Assembly (NCBI RefSeq): GCF_013364155.1
Contig: NZ_CP054916.1
Coordinates: forward strand, 9,555,721 to 9,619,720
DNA from: Streptomyces sp. NA02950
GTDB lineage: Bacteria; Actinomycetota; Actinomycetes; Streptomycetales; Streptomycetaceae
Direction of reading: 5' to 3'
Length of the DNA stretch: 64,000 bases
Of the stretch, positions 57,732 to 64,000 are shown piece by piece. The notes beneath the pieces were generated by a model that searched no databases, was not told the origin of the DNA, and was given only the letters and a program-made list of their open reading frames with translations. The position numbers and the translations under genes are program-made. Position 1 is the first letter of the stretch, and every line of letters begins with the position of its first letter.

Positions 57732-58987
57732 CAGTGCAACTCGACAGGGACCAACAGGTGCCGGTATCCCTCGCCGGAGATGGCGTCACATTCGGTGAAC
57801 AGTACGGGCCGGCGGAACTGGCCGTTCTCGGACTCGCCAAGGTGCAGGGTGACGGTGTCGCTGCTGAACGCGCTCAGGGCGTCCAGCAAGTAGCCGGTGC
57901 CCAGGGTCAGGGTGGCTCCGGGAACGTGAGCGCCGCGGCCGTGGGTGATGTCGGCGGGTACCTTCACGCCGCGTACCCTGGCCTGCTCCTCGTCGTCGCC
58001 GACGTACGGGGCGAGGGTCAGTTCGCCGTCAGCGTTCCACTGTGCCGTGACCGTGACGTACTCGGCGGCCACGCCTTTCGCTGTGGCCAGGGCGTGACCC
58101 TTCTTGGTGGCGTTGACCATGGCGGTGCGGTTGACCGTTAGGGCGGTGTGGCTCTCACGGGGGAAGTAGGGATTGAGGAAGAGGAAGTCACGCATTTCGC
58201 AGTGGATGGTGACTTCTGTTGTCCCCATGGTCAGGGAGATGAACGCGTTCGAGTCGTCCGCACGGATGCCGATTCCGATGGGGCCGGTGTGCTTGCCCAT
58301 GTGCTTGACGATTGCGGTCAGCACGCGAGCGGGGATGAGGGCGCTGCGGGGCGGCTCGGTGGCCATGGTCTGTCGTGGCTGCGCTGCCACTTCGGCTCGT
58401 GCGACACGGCGCCGGTCGGTGGCCTCTACTTCGAGCACTCCGCCGGACAAGGTGAAGTGCGTCATGGTCAGCGTGGTCTGGGTCGGGTCAGTGCTCGCGG
58501 CGGGGAGCACACGGGCCAGCTGGCCGAAGAACTCCGGCCCGGCGACGGTGACGGTCGGCGGCACGGTGGGCGGCAGGCTGGCGTACTCCTCCAGCGGGTA
58601 CGTGGTGAGCGGTACTGACACGTGCGGCGTTGACAGTTGACCATCTTCGACGGTGACGACGGTCTCGGCGGCGGCGGCCTTGGGCTCACCCTTCACGACG
58701 GCGGCTACGACCTTCTTCAACTCGTCGTAGTCCAGCACACTGCACCCGGAGGGGCCGGGCTCCGCGGGGACGCTCACCGTGACCGCGACTTCCTGATCGG
58801 ATGCGCGCAGCTTCACGACGCGACCCTGCGCCTGGGCAACGATGCCCCCGGCGATCGGTACGGCGGGACGGGCAGGGACGGCGAGAGCGGTGAGTTTCAG
58901 CGCGGTGGTGAGGTCCTGATGACGGGCTCTGAAACGAACCGGGCGCTCGGCGGTGGACGGGGACGGTGTGCGGACCGGATTGACCAT
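57731..58987 (-). CDS. dnaN: DNA polymerase III beta (sliding clamp)-like protein, 418 aa
   Basis: Three similar domains are recognisable: DLTTALKLTALAVPARPAVP near residue 25, GPEFFGQLARVLPAASTDPT near 150, and VNRTAMVNATKKGHALATAK near 300. The clamp-style VEATDRRRVARAEV and a C-terminal LLVPVELH replace the usual ending VMPMR(L/V). It is longer and more divergent than chromosomal DnaN (about 370 residues). Clamps tether polymerase to DNA, and accessory copies on plasmids or phages may support element replication or repair. The ATG start has a GGAGGCACCAC ribosome-binding site. Confidence 0.8.
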   Translation of the reverse strand: MVNPVRTPSPSTAERPVRFRARHQDLTTALKLTALAVPARPAVPIAGGIVAQAQGRVVKLRASDQEVAVTVSVPAEPGPSGCSVLDYDELKKVVAAVVKGEPKAAAAETVVTVEDGQLSTPHVSVPLTTYPLEEYASLPPTVPPTVTVAGPEFFGQLARVLPAASTDPTQTTLTMTHFTLSGGVLEVEATDRRRVARAEVAAQPRQTMATEPPRSALIPARVLTAIVKHMGKHTGPIGIGIRADDSNAFISLTMGTTEVTIHCEMRDFLFLNPYFPRESHTALTVNRTAMVNATKKGHALATAKGVAAEYVTVTAQWNADGELTLAPYVGDDEEQARVRGVKVPADITHGRGAHVPGATLTLGTGYLLDALSAFSSDTVTLHLGESENGQFRRPVLFTECDAISGEGYRHLLVPVELH

Positions 58988-59002
58988 GTGGTGCCTCCTG
59001 GT

Positions 59003-59085
59003 GGGTTGGGTGCCGCCGCACCGGGGATGCGCGCCAGTGCGCAGCCGGGCGGTGGGGTCCGCCGGGCCTTGCCGGGCCCGGCGGA
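59003..59085 (-). promoter_or_regulatory. Leader element 13: 11-bp perfect hairpin with CGGCAA loop and CCAACCC tract
   Basis: TCCGCCGGGCC pairs perfectly with GGCCCGGCGGA around CGGCAA (59058-59085), and CACCCAACCCACC follows near 59003. It precedes the sliding-clamp gene. Confidence 0.75.
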
Positions 59086-59104
59086 ACCCGTGGTGAGCAG
59101 GGGT

Positions 59105-59470
59105 TCAGCGGATGACGCGCAGACAGATCAGGGGGAAGAGGGTCTCAGGCGTCCACTGCTCCACGTTGTCCGGAACATTGATCTTCCGGCTGCGGGCACT
59201 CCAGCGCAGCTCTTTGGTGGACTCCTCGTCGAAGGTGATGCTTGCGGACCGGCCGATGATCGCCTGGACGGTGCCGCGCTTGCCCTTGAAGTCAGCGGGG
59301 CGGATGTTGACCACCTCCACCAGTGCACCGGTGGTCACGGCGGCGGCAGCAGCATTCGCCAGTGCCTTCCGGCGCTCCTTAACGACCTCCTGGATACGAG
59401 CGAGGTCGTCCTCGCTCGTGTGCGTCGCGATGAACGAGGTGACCTGGGACATGGTGAGCGTGTCGCTCAT
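59105..59470 (-). CDS. Uncharacterised small protein, 121 aa
   Basis: ATG 59468-59470 behind AAGGAAGGGAAGTCCC is the start. The protein begins MSDTLTMSQVTSFIATHTSE and contains a helix (DDLARIQEVVKERRKALANA). A beta-rich half follows, with LVEVVNIRPADFKGKRGTVQ and SITFDEESTKELRW, reminiscent of small SH3-like or KOW-type folds. It is the middle gene of the P6 operon, between DUF2958 and the clamp. Confidence 0.55.
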   Translation of the reverse strand: MSDTLTMSQVTSFIATHTSEDDLARIQEVVKERRKALANAAAAAVTTGALVEVVNIRPADFKGKRGTVQAIIGRSASITFDEESTKELRWSARSRKINVPDNVEQWTPETLFPLICLRVIR

Positions 59471-59500
59471 GGGACTTCCCTTCCTTGGTGGGTGGATGAC

Positions 59501-59537
59501 GGTGGCCGACCGTGCCTTGCCGGGCGCAGCGGCCACC
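59501..59537 (-). promoter_or_regulatory. Leader element 14: hairpin with CGGCAA loop
   Basis: GGTGGCCG and CGGCCACC outer arms (with a partly paired interior) enclose CGGCAA, and the tract reads CATCCACCC. It precedes the 121-residue gene. Confidence 0.6.
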
Positions 59538-59542
59538 CGGTG

Positions 59543-59567
59543 GCCGGGCCCCGTTTCGGGGCCCGGC
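59543..59567. terminator. Perfect 11-bp hairpin after the DUF2958 gene
   Basis: GCCGGGCCCCG and CGGGGCCCGGC are separated by three bases, directly downstream of the DUF2958 stop and upstream of leader element 14. It could terminate or process the message. Confidence 0.65.
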
Positions 59568-59575
59568 GCTGGGGG

Positions 59576-59965
59576 CTAGCTCGCGCGGTTCGCGACGTTG
59601 ATCAGGGGGATGTCACCAACGCGCGTGGGGGTGAAGTACAGGTCCCGCTGGATGAGGAACGGGCTGGAGACGTTCGCCAGATCCGGGAGACGGAAGAGGC
59701 CCCATTCCCCGTAGGGCACGTTGATCCGCGCCCATCCGAACGCCATTCCGTCCCTCGGGTTCAGCTCGGTGACGAACCAGTCCGAACCGGCGACGGTGAA
59801 GTAATGCAGGTGCACCACCAGCTCATGCGTGGGCGTGCCTTCCGTCTCGGTCAGCGGCGGAATCTGCGCGATGGCTTCCGGCTCGGGGTAGAAGTCGTGG
59901 CCGCGACGCTGGCGGTAGTTGTCGGGGAGCGCGTTGTGCTGCGGGGGGTCCGCGTCGTGGAACAT
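59576..59965 (-). CDS. DUF2958 domain protein, 129 aa
   Basis: The core has HELVVHLHYFTVAGSDWFVT followed by ELNPRDGMAFGWARINVPYG and EWGLFRLPDLANVSSPFLIQ, then RDLYFTP. These are the DUF2958 features (FTP-DW--TE, G-GWA, E-G--L, ERD--F-P). The family is widespread on plasmids and phages and has no known biochemical role. It is the first gene of the P6 operon. The ATG follows CGAAGGAGCCAC. Confidence 0.82.
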   Translation of the reverse strand: MFHDADPPQHNALPDNYRQRRGHDFYPEPEAIAQIPPLTETEGTPTHELVVHLHYFTVAGSDWFVTELNPRDGMAFGWARINVPYGEWGLFRLPDLANVSSPFLIQRDLYFTPTRVGDIPLINVANRAS

Positions 59966-60020
59966 GTGGCTCCTTCGGTTTCGGCGGGGCGGCTGGCGTG
60001 CAACCGCTGCCGTGCGGAGG

Positions 60021-60067
60021 TGGGTTGGATGAGCTGTGCCGGGCCGGTGGGTTGCCGCCCAATCGGT
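60021..60067 (-). promoter_or_regulatory. Leader element 15: 5'-terminal hairpin with CGGCAA loop and CCAACCC tract
   Basis: CCGATTGGG and CCCACCGG arms enclose CGGCAA in RNA sense, then CATCCAACCCACC. It starts within ten bases of the predicted P6 start. Confidence 0.68.
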
Positions 60068-60079
60068 CCAACAGTGATA

Positions 60080-60107
60080 ATTCTACGCCTCAGAGAGTGG
60101 TGTGCAA
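60080..60107 (-). promoter_or_regulatory. Promoter P6 (sigma-70 type)
   Basis: TTGCAC and TAGAAT with a 16-base spacer on the minus strand. It drives DUF2958, the 121-residue gene and the clamp. It sits inside the 3' end of the gene at 60090. Confidence 0.68.
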
Positions 60108-61007
60108 CACCGCTGCGCCGCACTCGTGTGCTTCGATCCACTGCCAAGCGATGCCCTGTGAAACTGCTGCGTAGACCGTGCGTTGGGAGTCCCGGTCTAT
60201 CACCGCGTGGCTACGCGGACCGGGGTCCATCCCGGCCCCCCGCGGCCCGAGGCGCACCGTGTAGTAACGGCCACGATCCCCCTCCAGATGGGTCCGGATC
60301 CGGTTGCACTGAACCATGTGCTTTCCCGCGCGGTCGGCGTACCGGTGCCAGCCGCGCAGTCCGTAGGCGGCCGCGTAGGCGTCCAGGCGCGCCGCGTGCC
60401 ACGCCCGGTCTTCTGCCGGGGCAAGTGTCTCGGCGGCTGCGAGGTTGGACATCACTGCATCGTGGACGCTGGCATGCCATCGACGCATCCCCTCCCCGGT
60501 GGCTTGAGTCCGCCCGGCTCGGCGAGCTGCCGCGTTGGCCTCCTCCCGCCGGTAGCCTCCCCCGTCGGGCATACCCGTCAGATCGGCCAGATCGGGAACG
60601 GGGGCGATCGGCGGCACATCGGTGCCGGGCCGCGGCACCGCGCGGGCCGGGGTGGGCAACTGCAACCGTGTGCGTAGGGCATTGCGGGCGGCCTTGGCAG
60701 AGGCGGGCCACTCCTCGTAGGGCGTGCACTGCGGCGAGTCCCCCGACCGGCAGGCGGCTATGGACCGCTCCACCTCTGCCCAGTTCTTCCGGTCGAACTC
60801 GGCGTCACGCTCGGAGTGTGTGGTGCGGCTGTCCATGATCCCGTGACCCCGGCCCCAGTCGTCGGACTCGGTTCTGCCCCTAGCCGGAATCGACATTCCG
60901 GCTGGCCACTCACCCGGATGGCGCCGGTCGTAGTGGTTGTCCCTCCACCTGAGAGCCATATCGCGGTGGGATGGGCACAGGTCGGGAGGAATGGGCTCGT
61001 TGAGCAT
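60090..61007 (-). CDS. Uncharacterised protein, 305 aa
   Basis: The protein is Arg/Ala-rich and helical, with SERDAEFDRKNWAEVERSIA, RRWHASVHDAVMSNLAAAET and a C-terminal beta part (YYTVRLGPRGAGMDPGPRSH, TVYAAVSQGIAWQWIEAHEC). No motif is recognised. The ATG start has only a weak GACGAG ribosome-binding site. Its stop lies within promoter P6, so the two transcription units overlap. Confidence 0.55.
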   Translation of the reverse strand: MLNEPIPPDLCPSHRDMALRWRDNHYDRRHPGEWPAGMSIPARGRTESDDWGRGHGIMDSRTTHSERDAEFDRKNWAEVERSIAACRSGDSPQCTPYEEWPASAKAARNALRTRLQLPTPARAVPRPGTDVPPIAPVPDLADLTGMPDGGGYRREEANAAARRAGRTQATGEGMRRWHASVHDAVMSNLAAAETLAPAEDRAWHAARLDAYAAAYGLRGWHRYADRAGKHMVQCNRIRTHLEGDRGRYYTVRLGPRGAGMDPGPRSHAVIDRDSQRTVYAAVSQGIAWQWIEAHECGAAVLHTTL

Positions 61008-61012
61008 CTGTC

Positions 61013-61060
61013 TCGTCCAAGGGGATGGGTTGGCTGGTAGATAGGGCAGATTGCAGCCAG
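61013..61060 (-). promoter_or_regulatory. Leader element 16: degenerate hairpin with CCAACCC tract
   Basis: GCTGG and CCAGC arms enclose a loop with TGCAATCTGCC instead of CGGCAA, followed by AGCCAACCCATCC. It is a weak member upstream of the gene at 61007. Confidence 0.4.
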
Positions 61061-61087
61061 CACTCCGAGAGAGGGGGGCTGAGTTGG

Positions 61088-62143
61088 TCAGGGGTGGGCG
61101 GCGGACGTTGCCGCTCGACGGTCATCGGATTCCGGGTCACCGGGTTCCGGCTCTGCCAGCGATGCGCCTTTGAAGCGCTTCGCGATGTCGGTCCGAATCT
61201 CGCGCAGCACATCCGGGCGGTAGATCGTGAACCGGGTACCGAACGGCCCCAGATAGCCTTTCCCGCTGGTCTCCAATACGCCCCGTGCGGGGTCAGCTTC
61301 GTACTCCCGCTTGAATCGGACGGTCACCCATCCTCTGCGGTTGCCTGATGTCAGGTGCCAGATGACGTCGCCCGGCTCCAACTCCCTCATCGTTACGGTG
61401 CAGCGCTTCGCCACCGCAGCCTGATACGCCGTGCACGCTCGCTGTCCCCGGCGAGTAAGCGACCGCTTCGTGCCGTTGCACTTGAAGCACACCCGCCCGA
61501 ACGAGCGGCGCCCGGTCCCGCTACAGCGCGTACAGACCTCCGACTCGAAGGCAATCCGAGGAAGCGGCCTCCTCGCCCCGTCCTCAGATGACGGAGCGGA
61601 CTGGTCGGCAAAAGACCGTGAAGCTCGGCTGAGACGACCGGAACGCACATGGAGGGCGGCGGTCCGGCCCCGAGTCTCGGGGGAGTCCTCGCGGTCCTCC
61701 TGGGCCGCGCAGAATCCACACAGCATGCCACGGGCAGGCATGGAGTTGTCGCCGATGGCGTCGCACCGCGCGCACAGCAGGTGAAGGTACACAGACATCG
61801 CAGGAATAGCGTGGATGTTCGTCTCGGCCTGTCCGTCCGGCCGGAACAGAACGACCCACGACCCACCCTCTCTCCCTTCCTTCCCCGTGACTGTGCCTTT
61901 CCCCATCGGGGTGCTGATCCGCGTTCCGGGCGTGGCCCGGGCAGCGATGATCTCACCACGCGCGACACGACCGGTGTCGGTGACGTAGTGGTGCACCACG
62001 GTGCGCCGCGTGGTGCCGCACTGCTCGGTACGGCACTCGGCCAGGTCGTGACGGACCAGGAACTCGAGGGTGTTGGGCCGGGCCTGAATCCGGCCGTTGA
62101 CGGCAGTCATGAGGGCCCGCTGCTGAGGGGGGCTGAGCTTCAC
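61088..62143 (-). CDS. Zinc-finger-containing protein, 351 aa
   Basis: The GTG at 62141-62143 follows AGGAGATCTCC. Two Cys clusters are visible: CARCDAIGDNSMPARGMLCG followed by FC near residue 125, and CTRCSGTGRRSFGRVCFKCN near residue 205. The second follows the CxxCxGxG pattern of DnaJ-type zinc fingers. The N-terminal part (LSPPQQRALMTAVNGRIQAR, VVHHYVTDTGRVARG) resembles a winged helix. The C-terminal part has RRGWVTVRFKREYEADPARG. It may bind nucleic acid or fold proteins. The family is not recognised. Confidence 0.6.
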   Translation of the reverse strand: MKLSPPQQRALMTAVNGRIQARPNTLEFLVRHDLAECRTEQCGTTRRTVVHHYVTDTGRVARGEIIAARATPGTRISTPMGKGTVTGKEGREGGSWVVLFRPDGQAETNIHAIPAMSVYLHLLCARCDAIGDNSMPARGMLCGFCAAQEDREDSPETRGRTAALHVRSGRLSRASRSFADQSAPSSEDGARRPLPRIAFESEVCTRCSGTGRRSFGRVCFKCNGTKRSLTRRGQRACTAYQAAVAKRCTVTMRELEPGDVIWHLTSGNRRGWVTVRFKREYEADPARGVLETSGKGYLGPFGTRFTIYRPDVLREIRTDIAKRFKGASLAEPEPGDPESDDRRAATSAAHP

Positions 62144-62182
62144 GGAGATCTCCTGGAGACAAGTCCTGGGGAAGGGAAGGCG

Positions 62183-62211
62183 GGCCCGGGGGCGGGGGTG
62201 CCCCCCGGGCC
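62183..62211 (-). promoter_or_regulatory. Leader element 17: 10-bp hairpin variant
   Basis: GGCCCGGGGG and CCCCCGGGCC arms enclose a nine-base loop without GGCAA, and no CCAACCC tract follows. It stands in the usual leader position before the gene at 62143. Confidence 0.5.
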
Positions 62212-62281
62212 GAACGTGGCGCGTGGTATGCGGTGCGCGGCCGGTGAGCTCGGCTGGGCCTCAGTGCGTGTTGGAGCGGCG

Positions 62282-62518
62282 CTAGGCAGTGCGCACGGAC
62301 TGGCCAAGCCAGGTGGCCAGGTGCTCCCACTGGGCTGCCTCCTGGCGCACGGCGCTGATTTCCTGGGGGCCGAACATCGCCGGTACCCCCGCCATGTGGT
62401 CCGCGTCGCCACGGAGGTTGTACGCCTTGCGCTGGGCCGCGCGCATGGTGGCGAATCGTTCGGAACGCTGCCACACAGAGAGCGACGCGTCAGTGCGGGT
62501 GAGTCCAAGAGTGATCAC
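62282..62518 (-). CDS. Small uncharacterised protein, 78 aa
   Basis: The GTG at 62516-62518 follows GGGAGCAAAGATC and gives MITLGLTRTDASLSVWQRSE with the first V read as M. AAQRKAYNLRGDADHMAGVP and a final helix follow. The codon usage is coherent. No family is recognised. It has a strong leader hairpin. Confidence 0.55.
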   Translation of the reverse strand: MITLGLTRTDASLSVWQRSERFATMRAAQRKAYNLRGDADHMAGVPAMFGPQEISAVRQEAAQWEHLATWLGQSVRTA

Positions 62519-62588
62519 GATCTTTGCTCCCTGACATGGGGCGATGGGCCGTAGCGGTTGATGCGGTGTTGGAGAACCGTTGGGCCGG

Positions 62589-62621
62589 GGGTGTGGTGCG
62601 GGTTGCGCCCGCACCACACCC
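62589..62621 (-). promoter_or_regulatory. Leader element 18: 14-bp perfect hairpin with CGCAA loop
   Basis: GGGTGTGGTGCGGG pairs perfectly with CCCGCACCACACCC around CGCAA in RNA sense, a GCAA-type loop. It precedes the 78-residue gene. Confidence 0.75.
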
Positions 62622-62628
62622 GTTGAAC

Positions 62629-63174
62629 TCAGCCGTTCAGGCGCTTCTCACGGTCCCGCGCCGCGCGTTCGAACCGCTCGGCCTCAACGGTCTCTTCGAA
62701 GGAAGACATGGAATCGAACAGCACCTGCACCGGATCGCATCCGAACGAGACGGCGACATGGCACAGAGCTACGAGGAATTCGACGGTGTCGTTGGTCTCC
62801 CGGTGCTCGACTTCCGACATGGGCCCGGCCACCAGCGCAACACCCCCGTACTCCTTGTCCTCTCCCGTCCTCACCTTGAACACGCGATGCGCGACGGATA
62901 CGAGCGCGTCAGCGTGCACAACTCCATCCATGTGGTGCAGAACGTCGGTGGCAACGTCGATGAGGGTTGCCATTGTCGCGTCGGGGTTGATCTCTTCCTC
63001 CTCGGGCAACTTCCTTTCCTTGTTGCCCTTCTGCACCGCGTGTTCGTTGGCCACCCTCTCCGCGATGGCTTCCAGCACCTCATTGGTGGGCGGGTGCTCG
63101 CTTGCCAGGAAACCGAAGGCAGTCAGGGCCTTTTCGCCCATGCGGGCCCGGTAAAAGGTGTTCGCGTAGTCCAC
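62629..63174 (-). CDS. Uncharacterised protein, 181 aa
   Basis: The GTG at 63172-63174 follows AAGGAGTGTC. The protein is acidic and helical: EVLEAIAERVANEHAVQKGN, KLPEEEEINPDATMATLIDV, then FLVALCHVAVSFGCDPVQVL, and a long terminal coiled-coil-like helix (FEETVEAERFERAARDREKR). It is the first gene of the P7 operon. No family is recognised. Confidence 0.6.
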   Translation of the reverse strand: MDYANTFYRARMGEKALTAFGFLASEHPPTNEVLEAIAERVANEHAVQKGNKERKLPEEEEINPDATMATLIDVATDVLHHMDGVVHADALVSVAHRVFKVRTGEDKEYGGVALVAGPMSEVEHRETNDTVEFLVALCHVAVSFGCDPVQVLFDSMSSFEETVEAERFERAARDREKRLNG

Positions 63175-63189
63175 GACACTCCTTGGTTG

Positions 63190-63233
63190 GTGGGTTGGAG
63201 CCGGCTCGGGGTGGTTGCCGCCCTCCCCGTTCC
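63190..63233 (-). promoter_or_regulatory. Leader element 19: 5'-terminal hairpin with CGGCAA loop and CCAACCC tract
   Basis: CGGGG and CCCCG arms, with internal GG/CC pairing, enclose CGGCAA. CTCCAACCCACC follows. It begins a few bases after the predicted P7 start. Confidence 0.68.
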
Positions 63234-63243
63234 GACAGTGATA

Positions 63244-63272
63244 AATCTACGCTCTTTCAGCTAGGTTGGCAA
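63244..63272 (-). promoter_or_regulatory. Promoter P7 (sigma-70 type)
   Basis: TTGCCA and TAGATT with a 17-base spacer and the AAGAGCG box. It drives the genes at 63174, 62518, 62143 and 61007. Confidence 0.66.
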
Positions 63273-63291
63273 CCCCACGCGTGGGAGAGAT

Positions 63292-63966
63292 CTACACCCG
63301 GGGGTCGTTGCAGAACTCGACGTCAACGTCAGTGACGGCGAGGTATCGCCGCGCAGGGTTCCTGCGCCATAGCCGCTGGCGTGCGTTCGCTGCGGCGTCC
63401 CTCCGGCCGTCGACTCGCCAGAAGTGATACAGGATGGGGGGATGGGCGTCCTGCCATCCGCTGTCGGTGTGCACTCCAGCGGAGATACGGGCCGTGATCC
63501 GCTTGCCCTGCTGCTTGTCGGAACTGCACCATACCCGCACCACCGGTGTCCCCCGGCGGATGGCCTCTACCTCTTCAGTGCTGGCAGTGACCTTGGCATA
63601 GGCCAACGTGGCAGCGGTGATCGTCTCCGGTGTCACGGGCATGTCGATACCTCGGAAGCGTGCGGCGGTCGGCTCGATCGCCAAGATGAGTTCTTCGGCG
63701 TCCCGTAGAGCAAGCTCCGTGAGCTCTCGGGCCTCGGCGTAGGCCCGGGTGCGGTCCCTTCCTGACAGGCTCCCGGCCTTGGCCGTGGCCTCACTTGCGG
63801 CCGCCAGGGCGGAGGCAACGGTGAGCATCAACAGGCGCATGTTGGGGGGCACATCAGGTTCCAGGGCCGTCATGTGGCGGTGGAGATTGTCCAGGCGGTC
63901 TGTGCTGGGGGTGAGCTGGGCGAACGCGAGCGCTTCGTGAGCGGCGTACGCGGTGAAGTTGGGCAT
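63292..63966 (-). CDS. Uncharacterised protein, 224 aa
   Basis: The ATG at 63964-63966 follows CCAGGAGAGACCGCC. The N-terminal ~130 residues are Ala/Leu-rich helices (MRLLMLTVASALAAASEATA, LALRDAEELILAIEPTAARF). The C-terminal half is beta-rich: VVRVWCSSDKQQGKRITARI, PILYHFWRVDGRRD, RYLAVTDVDVEFCND. No family is recognised. Its promoter lies to the right of the window or just at its edge. Confidence 0.55.
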   Translation of the reverse strand: MPNFTAYAAHEALAFAQLTPSTDRLDNLHRHMTALEPDVPPNMRLLMLTVASALAAASEATAKAGSLSGRDRTRAYAEARELTELALRDAEELILAIEPTAARFRGIDMPVTPETITAATLAYAKVTASTEEVEAIRRGTPVVRVWCSSDKQQGKRITARISAGVHTDSGWQDAHPPILYHFWRVDGRRDAAANARQRLWRRNPARRYLAVTDVDVEFCNDPRV

Positions 63967-64000
63967 GGCGGTCTCTCCTGGAAGTGGGCTGAGGCGGGGG

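Overview
The window is high-GC actinobacterial DNA and is almost certainly from a Streptomyces. Coding shows strong GC bias at third positions, GTG starts are frequent, and ATGA or TGATG gene overlaps are the rule. Streptomyces-typical families recur: DUF5999, DUF2637, DUF6192/RacO with RacP, DUF5753 XRE regulators, and FxLD lanthipeptides. The mix of conjugation genes, a replication-relaxation protein, ParB-like and sliding-clamp-like proteins, DNA-modification genes and pseudogenes points to accessory DNA, such as a large plasmid, an integrative element or a chromosome arm. No relaxase, integrase, telomere or origin was recognised, so the replicon type is not settled.

Layout. 1-1.5 kb holds a scar: 3'-truncated cas3 and 3'-truncated lanthipeptide dehydratase fragments meet tail to tail beside an apparently intact FxLD lanthipeptide precursor and a 50-residue ORF. 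1.8-8.3 kb holds a GntR-like regulator with a DUF5999 protein, a broken zinc-ribbon gene, three overlapping unknown genes, and a divergent XRE regulator followed by an APH-like kinase. 8.4-21.7 kb is a tight minus-strand run encoding a Tad-type pilus or secretion system: CpaB-like SAF protein, TadZ, TadA, TadB, TadC, a pilin-like peptide, three TadE/G-like pseudopilins, a membrane LysM plus BTAD protein, a DUF2637 membrane protein, and two secreted proteins at the head of the run. 21.8-23.5 kb is an XRE regulator plus SAM methyltransferase pair. 23.7-36.6 kb is a Gram-positive-style type IV secretion module: TcpC, small membrane proteins, TcpE-like, VirB4, VirB6, a bifunctional peptidoglycan hydrolase, VirD4, and a replication-relaxation protein. 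37-39.7 kb carries plus-strand genes: an unknown, a helix-turn-helix protein, and a secreted SapA-like protein.

39.8-64 kb is a distinct minus-strand region. Seven similar sigma-70-like promoters drive short operons. Almost every gene start is preceded by a hairpin, usually capped by a GNRA-type loop (CGGCAA in RNA, with CGGUAA and CGCAA variants), followed by a CCAACCC tract and then the ribosome-binding site. At six of the seven promoters the hairpin lies within a few bases of the predicted transcript 5' end. The genes include two PP-loop (PAPS-reductase-like) enzymes, a DpdA/TGT-like base-exchange protein, a C5-cytosine methyltransferase with a zinc-ribbon insert, ParB-like, DprA-like, PP2C-like, sliding-clamp-like and DUF2958 proteins, and many unknowns.

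This region is interrupted at 53.8-57.7 kb by a block lacking the leader signature. The block is bounded by 28-bp inverted repeats and carries frameshifted racO, racP, an IS5-family transposase, a secreted protein and one unknown gene. The repeated leader, the linked base-modification genes and this inverted-repeat island are the most unusual parts of the window.
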